A stretch of DNA of 64,000 nt from assembly GCA_901456055.1 (NCBI GenBank), contig CABDWT010000019.1, positions 62,001 to 126,000 on the forward strand, written 5' to 3'. Below are positions 40,133 to 48,783 of the stretch, in pieces. The position numbers were made by a program, and so were the translations under genes. The DNA is from Phytobacter ursingii. GTDB taxonomy: Bacteria; Pseudomonadota; Gammaproteobacteria; Enterobacterales; Enterobacteriaceae. Positions within the stretch are counted from its first letter, which is position 1; the number at the start of each line of letters is the position of its first letter. The notes under the pieces were generated by a model. The model was not told the origin of the DNA and ran no database searches. It saw only the letters and a list, made by a program, of their open reading frames with translations.

Positions 40133-40501
40133 TTAACGCGCCCCGTTGCTGAAAAAACTGCTGATAAACAGATAACAGAGCGCGCCCAGCGCACACCAGA
40201 ATACTGCACTGAACAGCCACGCCAGCTCCTGCCAGACAGAACGCACCGGGGTAAAAAACAGGCGCATGACAACAAAGCACAGCGGCGCAGCAAGGATCGC
40301 GCCAAACAGCGGCAACATCACTTTACGGCGACGTGAAAAAATACTGGCAACGGCGCCGGGTAAAGTAAAAAACAGCAACCCCAGCTCAGGATGCCCGGAC
40401 GAACGAAAGGCACCTTCCATATTCGTCACTTCTAAAAAACAGACGACAATGAAAAGTAAAAAACAACAAATTATGCCTGCAAGTCCGCGTTTATGTTTCA
40501 A
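40133..40501 (-). CDS. ybjM: YbjM, inner-membrane protein
   Basis: The 122-residue product has three to four membrane helices and aligns with E. coli YbjM (GLAGIICCFLLFIVVCF, WQELAWLFSAVFWCALGALC). The function is unknown. I chose the TTG at 40501 (KHKRGLAG follows) because a full AGGAGG ribosome-binding site lies six bases upstream and E. coli starts at the same codon. An ATG at 40537 is an alternative. Confidence 0.87.
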   Translation of the reverse strand: MKHKRGLAGIICCFLLFIVVCFLEVTNMEGAFRSSGHPELGLLFFTLPGAVASIFSRRRKVMLPLFGAILAAPLCFVVMRLFFTPVRSVWQELAWLFSAVFWCALGALCYLFISSFFSNGAR

Positions 40502-40778
40502 ACAATCCTCCTGACTTTTCTCTATCAAACTCTTCATCCGTTCCAAAGAACGTACGGTCAGATAAAGCGTTATGGCACTCCCTGCCGAAAAACCCCCGCG
40601 TGAATAGATGATTCTTACTAGCCGTTGCAATTCAATACGATTAAACTAGCGGCCAGTTATTGTGTTGCCGGGAATTAAGACGCACTACTGCGTTTTTCAA
40701 CCTAAGATTCTTCGCAAAACAGTAGCCCAAATAACCCATTCTTTCAATAGCTTACAAGTAAACAAGAAGTTAGCCTCC

Positions 40779-42464
40779 GTGAATATAAACGTCGCAGATT
40801 TGTTAAACGGGAATTACATACTGTTATTATTTGTTGTTCTGGCACTCGGACTCTGTCTGGGGAAATTACGCCTGGGTTCTGTACAACTCGGTAATTCCAT
40901 TGGCGTTTTAGTGGTTTCCTTATTATTAGGTCAGCAACATTTCAGCATAAACACCGATGCCCTCAATTTAGGTTTTATGTTGTTTATTTTTTGCGTAGGC
41001 GTGGAAGCCGGGCCAAACTTTTTTTCTATTTTTTTTCGCGACGGCAAAAATTACCTGATGCTGGCGCTGGTATTAGTCGGCAGCGCATTGCTGATTGCGC
41101 TTGGCCTCGGCAAATTGTTCGGCTGGGATATCGGCCTGACGGCTGGGATGCTGGCAGGCGCAATGACGTCGACCCCCGTACTGGTGGGCGCGGGTGATAC
41201 GCTACGGCATTCGGGTATGGACAGTAGCCAGCTTTCACAAGCACTCGATCATTTAAGCCTCGGCTACGCCCTGACCTACCTTATTGGCCTGGTCAGTTTG
41301 ATTGTCGGCGCTCGCTATATGCCAAAATTGCAGCACCAGGATCTGCAGACCAGCGCCCAACAGATTGCCCGTGAGCGTGGACTCGACACCGACACCAACC
41401 GGAAGGTCTATCTGCCGGTCATCCGCGCCTACCGCGTCGGCCCGGAGCTGGTGGCCTGGGCGGACGGCAAAAATCTGCGCGAACTGGGTATTTACCGCCA
41501 GACGGGCTGTTATATCGAGCGAATTCGTCGTAACGGTATTCTCGCGAACCCGGACGGCGATGCGGTTCTGCAAATGGGCGATGAAATTGCGCTGGTTGGC
41601 TATCCGGATGCGCATGCGCGTCTCGACCCCAGTTTCCGTAATGGAAAAGAGGTTTTTGACCGCGACCTGCTCGACATGCGCATTGTCACCGAAGAGGTGG
41701 TGGTAAAAAACCATAATGTGGTTGGCCGCCGTCTGGCTCAGCTTAAGCTGACCGACCATGGCTGTTTCCTCAACCGCGTTATCCGCAGCCAGATTGAGAT
41801 GCCGATTGACGACAACATCCTGCTCAATAAAGGCGATGTCTTGCAGGTGAGCGGGGATGCCCGTCGTGTGAAAACCATCGCTGACCGCATCGGGTTTATC
41901 TCTATTCATAGTCAGGTTACAGACCTTCTCGCCTTCTGCGCCTTCTTTATCGTTGGTCTGATGATCGGCATGATCACCTTCCAGTTCAGCTCGTTCAGCT
42001 TTGGTATCGGCAACGCGGCGGGCCTGCTGTTTGCCGGGATTATGCTCGGCTTTCTGCGTGCCAACCACCCGACCTTTGGCTATATCCCCCAGGGTGCGCT
42101 GAATATGGTGAAAGAGTTTGGCCTGATGGTCTTTATGGCGGGCGTCGGCTTAAGCGCCGGTAGCGGCATTGGCAATAGCCTGGGAGAAGTGGGCGGGCAG
42201 ATGCTGATCGCAGGCCTGATTGTCAGCCTGGTGCCGGTGATGATCTGTTTCTTGTTTGGTGCATGGGTGCTGAAAATGAACCGTGCGCTGCTGTTTGGCG
42301 CACTGATGGGCGCGCGTACCTGTGCGCCGGCCATGGAGATTATCAGTGATACCGCGCGCAGTAACATTCCGGCATTGGGTTATGCAGGCACCTATGCGAT
42401 AGCGAACGTACTGCTTACGCTAGCGGGGACCCTGATTATCATTGTCTGGCCGGGTTTAGGATAA
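40779..42464 (+). CDS. ybjL: YbjL, AspT/YidE-type transporter with TrkA-C domains
   Basis: The 561-residue product has two membrane halves of five to six helices each, with two RCK/TrkA-C domains between them (for example [18 protein letters not shown]). This is the AspT-family layout of putative amino acid or organic anion exchangers. The substrate is not firmly known. I start at the GTG at 40779 ([15 protein letters not shown]), which gives the same length as E. coli; upstream in-frame sequence is not conserved. Confidence 0.94.
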   Translation: MNINVADLLNGNYILLLFVVLALGLCLGKLRLGSVQLGNSIGVLVVSLLLGQQHFSINTDALNLGFMLFIFCVGVEAGPNFFSIFFRDGKNYLMLALVLVGSALLIALGLGKLFGWDIGLTAGMLAGAMTSTPVLVGAGDTLRHSGMDSSQLSQALDHLSLGYALTYLIGLVSLIVGARYMPKLQHQDLQTSAQQIARERGLDTDTNRKVYLPVIRAYRVGPELVAWADGKNLRELGIYRQTGCYIERIRRNGILANPDGDAVLQMGDEIALVGYPDAHARLDPSFRNGKEVFDRDLLDMRIVTEEVVVKNHNVVGRRLAQLKLTDHGCFLNRVIRSQIEMPIDDNILLNKGDVLQVSGDARRVKTIADRIGFISIHSQVTDLLAFCAFFIVGLMIGMITFQFSSFSFGIGNAAGLLFAGIMLGFLRANHPTFGYIPQGALNMVKEFGLMVFMAGVGLSAGSGIGNSLGEVGGQMLIAGLIVSLVPVMICFLFGAWVLKMNRALLFGALMGARTCAPAMEIISDTARSNIPALGYAGTYAIANVLLTLAGTLIIIVWPGLG

Positions 42465-42493
42465 CTCCGAACTTAAAAAAATTCTTAACACCC

Positions 42494-42529
42494 GGAGAAC
42501 TTTTTTACTCAGCATTAGTCATAACTAGT
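42494..42529 (+). promoter_or_regulatory. Sigma-E promoter of rybB
   Basis: GAACTTT at 42497-42503 is the sigma-E -35 box, and a GTCATAA-like -10 element at 42518-42524 lies just before the RybB start. rybB is a known sigma-E gene in E. coli and Salmonella, and this stretch is nearly identical to its promoter there. Confidence 0.8.
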
Positions 42530-42608
42530 GCCACTGCTTTTCTTTGATGTCCCCAATTTGTGGAGCCCATCAACCCCGCCATTTCGGTTCAAGGTTGATG
42601 GGTTTTTT
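42530..42608 (+). ncRNA. rybB: RybB small RNA
   Basis: RybB is an Hfq-dependent small RNA that represses many outer-membrane porin mRNAs during envelope stress. The 79-base sequence matches E. coli RybB almost base for base. The 5' seed GCCACTGCTTTTCTTTGATG is fully conserved, and the 3' terminator stem CCCATCAACC / GGTTGATGGG followed by T6 is intact. It lies between ybjL and rcdA as in E. coli, but here foreign DNA starts just after its terminator. Confidence 0.97.
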
Positions 42609-42711
42609 GTTGTTTGGAATATAAAATAAACAAAATCATGTAGTTACGATAACCCCATCATAACCTTGGCGACAAAATGGCGGCAGGATTGAAACATGCC
42701 CTTTCGCAAGG

Positions 42712-42758
42712 AACCCCATGATTGGCTGGTCGCTGATTCAAACTCAGCAGGGAGCGAT
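42712..42758 (+). repeat. tRNA-Ile(CAU)-like 3' half, left copy
   Basis: From a CAT-containing anticodon loop onward this follows the 3' half of E. coli ileX-type tRNA-Ile2: variable segment TGGTC and a T arm GCTGA-TTCAAAC-TCAGC (42732-42748). An acceptor-like AGGGAGC follows, but no CCA. The 5' anticodon stem does not pair, so only the 3' half is present. It lies 120 bases before the PIN-like gene. This is what an attachment site left by a tRNA-targeting integrase looks like. Confidence 0.65.
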
Positions 42759-42878
42759 AAATTTTTTTTACTTGCTGTAATTTTCTTATTGATTATTAAA
42801 ACCCAAAGTTCGACTATAAATGTTATTCCTTTGAATTTTTATAAATAATAATCTGTGCTCCAAAAGGAAGGTGACTTA

Positions 42879-44285
42879 ATGAAATCTATTTTTAAAGGAT
42901 TCTACAGCACTGCTGACGAAGATTTGGGTACAATCTGGACTTCTCCGAATACCTTGTTTGTATTTGATACGAACTGTCTTTTCAATCTTTACAGATGCGA
43001 GGATGATACAAGAGAAGATATTATTGGAGTAATGAAAGCAATAGAATCAAGAGCTTGGTTACCTTTCCAAGTTGCGTTTGAGTATCAGAGAGGCAGGCGT
43101 GGCATCATTGAAGAAAGTATAAACGCTTTGTCTAAAATAAAATCTGAATTATTAAAAATTAACACTCAGAATATATTATCCTCTGTCGGCATAAAAAAAC
43201 ATCTTTACAGCAGCCTAAGTGATGAATTTGTTAAGTTACAAGAAGATTTAAAAAAACCCATAAAATCTTATATTGATGAAAAAATTGAGCCGCGTATAGA
43301 GTCCAAAAATTCAATTTCAAGTCACGATTTTATCAGAGATAGTATAGACTCAATATTCCTTGATAAAATTGGACCATTACCTACTCAAGATAAAATTGAT
43401 GAAATTGATCAGAAGGGCATGGAACGACATGAACGAAAACAGGCCCCAGGGTTTAAAGATGACTCTAAAGGGCAAATATCATATTTTTCAGGACTGAAAT
43501 TTCAAAACAAATATGGGGATTTGTATCTTTGGATGCAATTGATTGAAAAAGCCAAGGAAGAGGAAGTTAAAAATGTTATATTTGTTAGCGATGACAATAA
43601 ATCTGATTGGTGGTTTTCAATTTCTGGTAAAACACATGGTCCTTTAGAATCCCTCAAAACTGAGATATGTGCGGAAGCCAACATTGATAATTTCAGGATG
43701 GTTAACCAAATTTCTTTTCTGTACGAAGCAAAAAACAATCTACTAAATATTAACATTCGTGATTCTTCATTAAAAGAAGTTGAAGAACTATCAAACAAAT
43801 CAATCATTGATATAAACGGCGAACCTAACTTTGAAGCCAATGAAACCCTCCGTTCATTCTTTTTAAAAGATAAAAAAATAAACATAATAACAGATGCACC
43901 TTCAATAAATAAGTTAGATTCTGAAAAATACACCCCCAGTGAACTTTTCGAATTCGCTTTTAATATAAAGAGAAAATTAAGAGACTCATCAAAAACACTG
44001 GAAAAGGCAACCAATATAGTAACCATCTTTGAATCAAAAAAAGCCGAAATAACTACTATAATTGAGCCAACTAGTTATCATAAAATAATGAACTCATTAA
44101 AAAGCAATACTAGCTTACTTTCACTATTAGGTAATGAAATAGAAAAGCATGTCGCTTCGTATAATCCAACCAATCATCACATATTAATAAATCTTGATGA
44201 ACAAATTACGGCCACTATGAGTGAATTAGAGTCAATGATATCATTAGCTCTTAGCTTTTTAAATTTCTTAGATTTAAATGACTAA
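42879..44285 (+). CDS. PIN-like domain protein (DUF4935 type), possible RNase
   Basis: The 468-residue product begins with a PIN-like nuclease domain: the acidic residue in FVFDTNCLFNLYRCEDDTR, then YFSGLKFQNKYGDLYLWMQL and the strand IFVSDDNKSDWWF. These motifs are characteristic of the DUF4935/PIN_8 family, whose members are predicted metal-dependent RNases. The C-terminal half (from about residue 270) is Lys-, Asn- and Ile-rich, mostly helical, and unrecognised. The ATG at 42879 has an AAGGAAGG ribosome-binding site. The gene is AT-rich and stands alone between two tRNA-like repeats. A defence or stress role is plausible but inferred. Confidence 0.8.
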   Translation: MKSIFKGFYSTADEDLGTIWTSPNTLFVFDTNCLFNLYRCEDDTREDIIGVMKAIESRAWLPFQVAFEYQRGRRGIIEESINALSKIKSELLKINTQNILSSVGIKKHLYSSLSDEFVKLQEDLKKPIKSYIDEKIEPRIESKNSISSHDFIRDSIDSIFLDKIGPLPTQDKIDEIDQKGMERHERKQAPGFKDDSKGQISYFSGLKFQNKYGDLYLWMQLIEKAKEEEVKNVIFVSDDNKSDWWFSISGKTHGPLESLKTEICAEANIDNFRMVNQISFLYEAKNNLLNINIRDSSLKEVEELSNKSIIDINGEPNFEANETLRSFFLKDKKINIITDAPSINKLDSEKYTPSELFEFAFNIKRKLRDSSKTLEKATNIVTIFESKKAEITTIIEPTSYHKIMNSLKSNTSLLSLLGNEIEKHVASYNPTNHHILINLDEQITATMSELESMISLALSFLNFLDLND

Positions 44286-44305
44286 TTGTTCCATTTTTAA
44301 TATGT

Positions 44306-44352
44306 AACTCATAATCGCTTGATCGTTGGTTCAAACCCAACAGGGTATACCA
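44306..44352 (+). repeat. tRNA-Ile(CAU)-like 3' half, right copy
   Basis: From the anticodon loop CTCATAA (anticodon CAT at 44310-44312) the sequence gives stem TCGCT, variable TGATC and a perfect T arm GTTGG-TTCAAAC-CCAAC (44325-44341). It then has a 7-base acceptor strand AGGGTAT and ACCA (44349-44352). It closely matches the 3' half of E. coli ileX. The 5' half is missing, as the bases before the loop do not pair. It is in the same orientation as the left copy, about 1.6 kb away. Confidence 0.75.
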
Positions 44353-44750
44353 AGTTTTATATTTAAAATCAAATAATAATTCACCTCCAGTGAAGTGGCT
44401 TTTTTTATCCTTTTACTGTCGCAAAAGTGTCGCAGCGAATTATAGGAGAGGTATTCCTTAACCAGTCGTAAAAAGGCATTTTGATAAAAAAATAGACTTT
44501 AAAGAATGCCACTCATACGACTAAGCTTGAAGAGGCAGGTTCTCATGGACCCGGTACGGCAGTTAGTCTTTGCTCATCCTGTGTAGTTGAACTCATAAGA
44601 ATCACGAGCAGAAAGTGGCTAAGAATCTCCATAGTTATTGTTGAAATTTCTTGCTTCTTGATATATTTTGCTTAAATGCATCATATGAAATTGATATTTA
44701 TCAAAAAGCATAAATTACTATTAATAAATACTGAGAAGGACATACAAGCA
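44353..44750. other. Non-coding stretch between the two island genes
   Basis: There is no gene here. It has a weak terminator (hairpin at 44382-44397 followed by T7), a short near-repeat TGTCGCA twice around 44418-44435, and the AT-rich promoter area of the HNH gene with a GAAGGA ribosome-binding site at 44735-44740. Confidence 0.5.
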
Positions 44751-45875
44751 ATGAGTGCTTCAAAAGAATGTGCTTTATGCGGCAATCACCTATCAGGCAA
44801 AAACAGAACAAAAGAACATATCATCCCAAATGCCATAGGCGGCAGAAAGAAAACCACGGAGTTCATTTGTAATTCGTGCAATAACAAGCTTGGTGAGAAA
44901 TGGGATTCGGAACTGTCCAAACAACTTAACTGGTTCTCTTTAAATCTTGGTATTAATAGGGAGCGAGGCGAGCCACCAAAACAATTAGTAGAAACGATTG
45001 ACGGCGAGAGATATTGGCTACTTAGTGATGGTTCTTTTACAATTGAGAAGTCTTCATACAATGAATACAAAGTTGGAGAAACTACAAGAATTAGCCTGAC
45101 AGCAAAAACTATCGATGAGGCCAGGAATCGACTTAAGGGTATATCTCGAAAATACCCTCATATTAATTCAGAAGAAGTTCTGAGTAATTTAGAGGTTAAA
45201 ACTGAACACCTAAACTCTGCCATTCATGTCAGTTTATCTCTCGCAGGTAGTGATGCCGGGCATTCTTTAGTTAAAACTGCCTTCGCCTTCGCTTCCACAT
45301 GCGGGATTGCACATAATCAGTGTGATAAGGCTGTTCAATACCTACTTGATAAAAAACCTGAATACATCCCTTATAGATTTGCTTATTTAACAGATTTTGT
45401 GCAAGACAGGCCTAAAGAGAAAGTGTTCCATTGCGTATCTTTACATGGAGACCCAAAAAGTCAATTACTATGGTCCTACATAGAATACTTTGGATTTTTT
45501 CGGATCATTGTTTTACTCAGTGAGAAATACACAGGAAATATTTTGAATGAGATCTACTCTATTGACCCAATAGATGGTAGCTCTGCCGGTATAAAAATAA
45601 GGCCTAATATCGATCCTAAGGAAATAGATTTAATTTTATCGGGAAATGGCATTAATCATGAAAATCATCTTGCCGCAGCAAATTATGCACTATCCATTAT
45701 AATGGAAAGAAGTAGAGAACGAACTTTAGAAAAAGCCATTAGCGAAGGCTTTGAGTATGCATGTAAAGAACTTGGGATTAAGAAAGGCGAGATTATCCCC
45801 AAAGAAGCAGCTGTCGAGTTTAGTCATCTAATGATGCAAAAAATCACTCCCTATATAGAATATCTATGTAGGTAG
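44751..45875 (+). CDS. HNH-type endonuclease (HNH_5 family-like)
   Basis: The 374-residue product has an N-terminal zinc-binding HNH module: CALCGNHLSGKN, then the catalytic-type EHIIPNAIGG and CNSCNNKLGEKWD, giving two CxxC pairs around the HIIPNA motif. The remaining ~300 residues are an unrecognised domain, probably for target recognition. HNH proteins of this form occur in prophages, islands and restriction-like defence loci. I chose the ATG at 44751 (MSASKECALCG) for its good ribosome-binding site; an ATG at 44676 would add 25 residues. The gene is AT-rich and unlike the core in codon use. Confidence 0.8.
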   Translation: MSASKECALCGNHLSGKNRTKEHIIPNAIGGRKKTTEFICNSCNNKLGEKWDSELSKQLNWFSLNLGINRERGEPPKQLVETIDGERYWLLSDGSFTIEKSSYNEYKVGETTRISLTAKTIDEARNRLKGISRKYPHINSEEVLSNLEVKTEHLNSAIHVSLSLAGSDAGHSLVKTAFAFASTCGIAHNQCDKAVQYLLDKKPEYIPYRFAYLTDFVQDRPKEKVFHCVSLHGDPKSQLLWSYIEYFGFFRIIVLLSEKYTGNILNEIYSIDPIDGSSAGIKIRPNIDPKEIDLILSGNGINHENHLAAANYALSIIMERSRERTLEKAISEGFEYACKELGIKKGEIIPKEAAVEFSHLMMQKITPYIEYLCR

Positions 45876-46203
45876 CAAAAAAAAATAATAAATAACTGGT
45901 GAGTATATAAATATTCCTGACACTATCCATAACTTAGAGTAGCCTCATCTTTTAATTACTTACACCGCCGTAGTTGTATGTTACTTTTTCAGTTTTAAAA
46001 AAAAAAGCATATACAGAAGATAACTAGGCTGGGCTTGGCATTAAAAATTTCCAATGTATTGATAATCAGCCAGACTAGGATCTTAAAATCTGACAAAAAA
46101 ATTAAAATATTTTTTATAACAGCATGTTAGACACCAACGCACTCTCACTAGTCAGCATCTCAACTGAAAAAACATGAAAATCTTTTCAATCTTTTCAATC
46201 TTT
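45876..46203. other. AT-rich non-coding tail of the island
   Basis: I see no gene in this stretch after the HNH gene. It ends in a 9-bp tandem repeat of TCTTTTCAA (46181-46206, nearly three units). Confidence 0.5.
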
Positions 46204-46473
46204 TCAGTTCACAGATTCGCGCAAACCGCCAGCACTGGCGCAGTCTGGCGGTCTGGTTTGAAGAAAAATAAAACTGAAAAAATTACCTGATCCAAAAACC
46301 GCAGGCGGGTGCGGTGTAGCGCCGTTTTTGTCTGCGGCGTCTTTATTTTGTTGGGGTATGGCTGCGCCAGTCTGCCGGGGTGCGTTTGATCGTTTCGGGG
46401 GATTACTCGCGGGTGTTCTGTCGGGAGAGGCGCTCACAGCGCGTCTGACGAAGGGGCATAAAAAAGCCCGCAC
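46204..46473 (-). other. Possible phage-satellite remnant with an 89-codon frame
   Basis: A frame on the minus strand encodes a Pro-, Arg- and Ala-rich 89-residue sequence starting MRAFLCPFVRRAVSASPDRT. From memory, similar short sequences recur in P4-like satellite prophages near the Ash/Icd-like region, but I cannot confirm this or that it is translated. Base composition changes here from AT-rich island DNA to GC-rich. Confidence 0.3.
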
Positions 46474-46486
46474 ACTGGCGGGCTAA
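46460..46486 (-). terminator. Intrinsic terminator downstream of rcdA
   Basis: Read on the minus strand, the stem GCCCGC / GCGGGC is followed by a T6-T7 run. It is 53 bases past the rcdA stop codon. Confidence 0.75.
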
Positions 46487-46538
46487 GATGATTTCATTCA
46501 GGCAATCATATGATCTCCTTCCTGAAAGCAGTGCCAGT

Positions 46539-47108
46539 CTACAGTGAAGTAAACGGTCTTTCTTCCATCTCGCCCGCGATCCTGCCCACCATCTTGCGAA
46601 TATCCGCACGGCTCAGCGGTTCCCGGTCCACCACAAAATGTAATGTCATCCCTTCGATAAAGGCATCCAGCGCGCGGGCGGTTACCGGATCGAACCATCG
46701 CTCCAGCGTGGTCTGACTGGTGCGCATCCAGTTTTGCATTACGCTTTTCAGCATCGGTTTTTTGCTCATCAGGGCATACAGCTGGTACATCAGTTCCATA
46801 TTGTGCGGTGTCGTCACCTGAGCGCTGAAAATCAGTTCAGTCACGGCATCACTGGCGGTTGCAGCGCTATCAACCTGGGTAAAAAAAGCTGCATATTGTG
46901 CGGACATTTGCTGCGTAAAGCGGGTAAAAGCTTCATCCAGCAGCGCATCAATACCCGCAAAATAATAGGTCATTGAGCCGAGCGGAACGTCGGCACAACT
47001 GGCAATCTTTCGGTGGGTAACGGCATGAATACCGTGCAGCGCGATGGTCTCCAGCGTGGCATCCAGGATGCGTTCACGCCGTTGCGGGTCGTTCGGTCGT
47101 CGGCTCAT
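46539..47108 (-). CDS. rcdA: RcdA (YbjK), TetR-family regulator
   Basis: RcdA in E. coli activates csgD and other biofilm and stress genes. The 189-residue product has an N-terminal TetR helix-turn-helix ([20 protein letters not shown]) and a helical ligand domain. The ATG at 47108 has a GAGGA ribosome-binding site; a TTG four codons earlier is unlikely. It is divergent from ybjJ, and a perfect palindrome lies between them. Confidence 0.94.
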   Translation of the reverse strand: MSRRPNDPQRRERILDATLETIALHGIHAVTHRKIASCADVPLGSMTYYFAGIDALLDEAFTRFTQQMSAQYAAFFTQVDSAATASDAVTELIFSAQVTTPHNMELMYQLYALMSKKPMLKSVMQNWMRTSQTTLERWFDPVTARALDAFIEGMTLHFVVDREPLSRADIRKMVGRIAGEMEERPFTSL

Positions 47109-47124
47109 AAATCCTCGCAATCAG

Positions 47125-47144
47125 ATGTGTACAAATGTACACAT
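47125..47144. promoter_or_regulatory. Palindromic operator between rcdA and ybjJ
   Basis: ATGTGTACAAATGTACACAT is an inverted repeat with perfect 8-bp arms around AAAT. It lies 17 bases upstream of the rcdA start, within the divergent promoter region. It is the expected kind of site for the TetR-family RcdA controlling itself and ybjJ; the assignment is inferred. Confidence 0.6.
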
Positions 47145-47189
47145 TCTTGCTAGTGTTGTCTTCTCTTTTTCCTTGCAGGATGCGACGTA

Positions 47190-48392
47190 ATGCCAGGCAC
47201 TTCACATCGTAATGCGCTAAGACACCGGCTCTGGGCGCTATTTACCTTCTTCTTCATCCCCGGCCTGCTGATGGCGTCGTGGGCGACTCGTACTCCGGCT
47301 ATTCGCGACATCTTATCTGTCTCAACGGCGGAGATGGGCGCCGTGCTGTTTGGCCTCTCCGTGGGCTCCATGAGTGGCATCCTCTCATCCGGCTGGCTGG
47401 TGAAACGCTTTGGTACGCGCAAAGTCATTCGCGCCAGTATGGCAGCCGCCATTGCGGGCATGCTGGTATTAAGTCTGGCCCTGTGGCTGGCTTCCCCGCT
47501 GCTGTTTGCCGTTGGACTGGCGTTTTTTGGCGGCAGTATGGGTGCAGGTGAAGTGGCGATAAATATTGAAGGCGCGGTGGTCGAGCGCGAAATGAACAAA
47601 ACCGTTCTGCCGATGATGCACGGCTTCTACAGCCTCGGCACGCTGGCTGGCGCTGGCGTGGGTATGACCCTGACTGCGTTAAGTACGCCGGCAACCTTGC
47701 ACATTTTGCTGGCGGCGGTGGTCGCCATTACGCCGATCGTGCTGGCTATTTCTGCCATTCCCGAAGGGACGGGCAAAGACACGCCGGAAGATAAAGCACG
47801 TAACAAAGCGGGCCTGCCCTTTTATCGCGATATTCAACTGCTGCTGATTGGGGTAGTGGTGCTGGCGATGGCCTTTGCCGAAGGCTCCGCCAATGACTGG
47901 CTGCCGTTATTAATGGTTGACGGACACGGGTTTAATCCCACCTCCGGCTCGTTGATCTATGCCGGTTTTACCCTCGGAATGACGGTCGGGCGCTTTACCG
48001 GCGGCTGGTTTATCGACCGCTACAGCCGCGTCGCCGTGGTTCGCGCCAGCGCAATGATGGGCGCATTGGGTATTGGGCTGATTATTTTCGTCGATAATGC
48101 ATGGATTGCCGGGATGTCGGTGATCTTCTGGGGACTGGGCGCATCGCTGGGCTTCCCGCTGACCATTTCTGCCGCCAGCGATACCGGACCCGATGCGCCA
48201 ACCCGCGTCAGCGTTGTCGCCACCACAGGCTATCTGGCCTTTCTGGTGGGGCCGCCGCTGCTTGGTTTCTTAGGGGAACACTACGGATTGCGCAGCGCGA
48301 TGCTGGTGGTCTTAGGCCTCGTGCTGGTTGCCGCACTGGTTGCTAAAGCGGTGGCAAAGCCGGAGCGCGACATGCAATCCGCAACCGAATAA
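47190..48392 (+). CDS. ybjJ: YbjJ, MFS transporter
   Basis: The 400-residue product has twelve predicted membrane helices and the MFS motif-A-like loop [24 protein letters not shown] between helices 2 and 3. It is very similar to E. coli YbjJ. The substrate is unknown. It is divergent from rcdA and followed by ybjH. Confidence 0.95.
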   Translation: MPGTSHRNALRHRLWALFTFFFIPGLLMASWATRTPAIRDILSVSTAEMGAVLFGLSVGSMSGILSSGWLVKRFGTRKVIRASMAAAIAGMLVLSLALWLASPLLFAVGLAFFGGSMGAGEVAINIEGAVVEREMNKTVLPMMHGFYSLGTLAGAGVGMTLTALSTPATLHILLAAVVAITPIVLAISAIPEGTGKDTPEDKARNKAGLPFYRDIQLLLIGVVVLAMAFAEGSANDWLPLLMVDGHGFNPTSGSLIYAGFTLGMTVGRFTGGWFIDRYSRVAVVRASAMMGALGIGLIIFVDNAWIAGMSVIFWGLGASLGFPLTISAASDTGPDAPTRVSVVATTGYLAFLVGPPLLGFLGEHYGLRSAMLVVLGLVLVAALVAKAVAKPERDMQSATE

Positions 48393-48491
48393 TGCGCACA
48401 CGCGGCAACACATCGCCGGGTTCGATTACGCATACTTCGCCCTTCTGTGTGGCTGGCGTACTGCCAGCCACCGTCAATTATCGAGGCGAAA

Positions 48492-48749
48492 ATGAAAACT
48501 CAACTGGTCATGGCGCTGCTATTCAGCACGTTCTCCATCGGCGCTCTGGCGCAAAACGTGACGGTCAATGTCCCGGACGGTTACAAAATCGAGCTAGTCC
48601 CCATCAACACCCCGACAGCGCAAACGACGTATGTAGCCCCGCAGGTCGTTGCCCCTGCGCCAGTTGTTCGCGTTGCGCCCCGGGCCCGTCATCTGGCAAG
48701 CGTCGGTGAAGGGATGATTATCGAACATCAGATTGACGATCATCACTAA
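48492..48749 (+). CDS. ybjH: YbjH, small periplasmic protein
   Basis: The 85-residue product has a Sec signal peptide (MKTQLVMALLFSTFSIGALA-Q), a Pro/Val-rich middle and the conserved C terminus RHLASVGEGMIIEHQIDDHH, which matches the end of E. coli YbjH. The His-rich end might bind metal. The function is unknown. In E. coli ybjI lies between ybjJ and ybjH; here it is missing. Confidence 0.88.
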   Translation: MKTQLVMALLFSTFSIGALAQNVTVNVPDGYKIELVPINTPTAQTTYVAPQVVAPAPVVRVAPRARHLASVGEGMIIEHQIDDHH

Positions 48750-48783
48750 CACTTTAAGCGAATAACGCGCGCGCATTTTCTCT

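Larger units (their letters stand above)
42610..46500. mobile_element. AT-rich genomic island inserted between rybB and rcdA
   Basis: The core order ybjL-rybB-rcdA is interrupted by about 3.9 kb that is clearly richer in A and T than the flanks. It carries a PIN-like gene, an HNH nuclease gene, two tRNA-Ile(CAU)-like 3' fragments and a short remnant that looks phage-derived at its right end. There is no integrase or transposase, and I do not find a copy of the rybB 3' end at the right border. It is therefore a decayed or integrase-less insertion. The exact borders are uncertain. Confidence 0.75.

Noticed and set aside
41253-42068. A 271-codon frame opposite ybjL
   Set aside because: Shadow of the conserved ybjL gene; no start site signals or family features.
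42530-42608. rybB 3' end as an att site duplicated at the right border of the island
   Set aside because: I looked for a second copy of the RybB terminator sequence near 46460-46540 and did not find one, so a simple attL/attR pair from integration into rybB is not supported.
44520-44640. Possible third tRNA-like fragment (a CTCATAA loop-like sequence near 44591)
   Set aside because: The bases after the loop do not form a T arm or acceptor stem, unlike the two accepted copies.
46181-46206. CRISPR-like array
   Set aside because: The units are only 9 bp, contiguous, and have no spacers, so this is a simple tandem repeat.
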